Shown: positions 62,542 to 64,000 of the stretch, piece by piece
How the letters are laid out: every line of letters begins with the position of its first letter
How positions within the stretch are numbered: the stretch's first letter is position 1
Source: Lutraria lutraria
Lineage: Eukaryota > Mollusca > Bivalvia > Venerida > Mactridae
Length of the DNA: 64,000 nucleotides
Reading direction: 5' to 3'
NCBI GenBank assembly: GCA_964023205.1
Contig: OZ026845.1
Span: 10,860,001 to 10,924,000, forward strand
Position numbers and translations under genes: made by a program
The notes under the pieces: generated by a model
Database searches by the model: none
The model's input: only the letters and a program-made list of their open reading frames with translations
What the model was told of the DNA's origin: nothing

Positions 62542-62886
62542 CTGTAAAAATATTTGATTCACATATAAAAATACAAGAAATAAATTCCTGGTTTCAGTAA
62601 AAGTCTCCCAAATGTATGGAGTCAATAGGATGGCAGAACTTTTTGAAATTCATCCTTTTTAAAGTTTTTGCATGTAAAATCAAGTGACACCTGGGCAGCA
62701 CCAATATTGACCAAGGGGCCATCTTTGCACAGGTCTTCTAGACACATACCAAATATATAAGCTCAAGGCACTGTTGCTTCTGACTTGTAAGAAGATATCT
62801 TAAGTTCTTTCAGTTCAATCAGGGCACGAAAAATCGGTTACGGTCGTCAGATGGGACGAGTAGCTTTTGCCTTTAATGTAAAGCCA
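62542..62886 (-). other. Upstream intron of BTBD1/2, possible repeat fragment
   Basis: Sequence beyond the splice acceptor preceding the first coding exon. A stretch at about 62690-62770 (CAAGGGGCCATCTTTGCACA, GGTCTTCTAGACACATACC) reads like a unit of the ACAAGAGGGCC-type repeat that follows. No 5' UTR exon could be identified. Confidence 0.4.
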
Positions 62887-62889
62887 ATA

Positions 62890-64000
62890 CAAACAAGAGG
62901 GCCAAGATGGCCCTATATCGCTCACATGACAATCACTGTTCACTCATTAAAACATTGTTTTGAACCGGTGACCTAGTTTTTGACCCCAGACGATCTATGT
63001 TCGAATTTGTCTTACATATCATTAAGACAAACAGCCTGACTAGGTTTGGTGAAGATACGATCAAAATTTGACATCTACAGTGTTAATAAGGTTTTCCTAA
63101 GATTTGACCTTGTGACCTGGTTTTTGACCCTAGGTGACCCATATTTGAACTTGTCCTTAATATCATTAAGACAAACAATCTGACAAGGTTTGGCCAAGTT
63201 CCAATCAAAACCATGACATTTAGAGCTTTTACAAGATTTTTACCTAAGATTTGACCTTGTGACCCAGTTTTGAACCCGGCTGACCCATGTTCATCATTGA
63301 CCCACATATCATTGAGGCAAACATTTTGACAAGGTTTGGTGAAGATCCAATTAAAACTGTGACATCTACAGTGTTAACAAAGTTTTCCTAAGATTTGACC
63401 TGGTGACCTAGTTATTGACCCCAGATGACCCATATTTATACTTGACCGTTATATCATTAAAACAAACGATTTGACAAAGTTTGGTGAAGATCCAATAATA
63501 ACTGTGAAATCTACAGTGTTAACATGGTTTTTCATCAGATTTGACCTAGCGACCTAGTTTTTGACCCAAGATGACCCATGTTCGAACTCGTCCAAGATAT
63601 TATGAAGACAAACATTCTGACAAGGTTTCATGATCATCCAATCAAAACAGTGACTTCTAGAGTGTTCACAAGGTTTTTTCCAGCAATTTGCCCTAGTGAC
63701 CTAATTTTACAACAGAAATTACCCATTATCAAACTTGACCTACATATTATTAAAATAAACATTCTGACAAAGTTTCATGAAGATAAATGCAAAACAGTGA
63801 TTTCTGAAGTGTTCACAAGGTTTTCCCTTATTTGGCCCTGGTGACCTAGTTTTTGACCCCAAATGGCCCAATATCAAACTCGTCCGAGATTTTGTTGATA
63901 TTAACGTTTTGACCCAGTTTTGCTAAAATTGAGCCAAAAATGTGGCCCCTAGTGTGGTCACAACAAAAAGTTTGACGACGCACGACGCCGGACGGAGAGT
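62890..64000. repeat. Dispersed element with seven 145-bp tandem units, running off the window
   Basis: It opens ACAAGAGGGCCAAGATGGCC, including the hairpin GGGCCA-AGA-TGGCCC. Units follow, anchored by GTGACCTAGTTTTTGACCC-like sequence near 62968, 63112, 63259, 63403, 63549, 63696 and 63840 (spacing 144-147). It closes with GACGACGCACGACGCCGGAC, a GC-rich end like those of other bivalve tandem-repeat elements. Most units carry TGACCT-NN-TGACCT or a mutated form. Short ORFs on both strands are by-products. Confidence 0.9.

Noticed and set aside
62521..62625. Upstream ATG at 62625 as the BTBD1/2 start
   Set aside because: The frame between 62625 and 62541 crosses a strong splice acceptor, is hydrophobic and unlike the family. 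The ATG at 62520 follows the acceptor.

Overview
This is an AT-rich eukaryotic window with intron-containing genes and GT-AG splice sites. Its repeats match families I know from bivalve genomes: tandem-repeat elements with (CGTC)n heads, AAGGGGCATAACTCT-type units, and tRNA-derived SINEs ending in CGTTAAA. I infer a bivalve mollusc. The species cannot be named from the sequence.

Two protein-coding genes are well supported. Positions about 2.0-33.4 kb (+ strand) hold an ARID3 / dead ringer / retained orthologue. Its eight coding exons join in frame to 495 aa, with an ARID DNA-binding domain and a C-terminal REKLES-type segment. Introns 2 and 3 (7.7 and 14.3 kb) make up most of the locus and are nearly free of recognisable transposons, as is usual for a developmental regulator. 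Positions 57.3-62.5 kb (- strand) hold a BTBD1/BTBD2 orthologue. Its five coding exons join in frame to 554 aa, with BTB, BACK and PHR domains. The two genes converge (3' ends facing) across about 24 kb of repeat-rich DNA. No functional link between them is evident.

The left edge (1-0.9 kb) carries a decayed piggyBac-like transposase. The convergent interval is a dense cluster of repeats. It holds TA-flanked MITEs, one of which contains a SINE insertion and an 18-bp VNTR grown from its own arm. It also has a TTAA-flanked MITE inserted in a SINE tail, several tRNA-derived SINEs, a truncated LINE, and tandem arrays with periods of about 18, 22, 27, 45, 64, 140 and 160 bp. A further 145-bp-period array runs off the right edge.

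The most interesting observations are these: perfect nuclear-receptor palindromes (ERE type) and DR2 elements lie inside dispersed tandem-repeat elements; a MITE has turned into a VNTR; a hairpin pair sits just before a highly homogeneous 45-bp array; and the quiet ARID3 locus contrasts sharply with the repeat-packed flank. I saw no convincing novel gene system. Long ORFs inside the minisatellites are artefacts of unit length or of stop-free composition.
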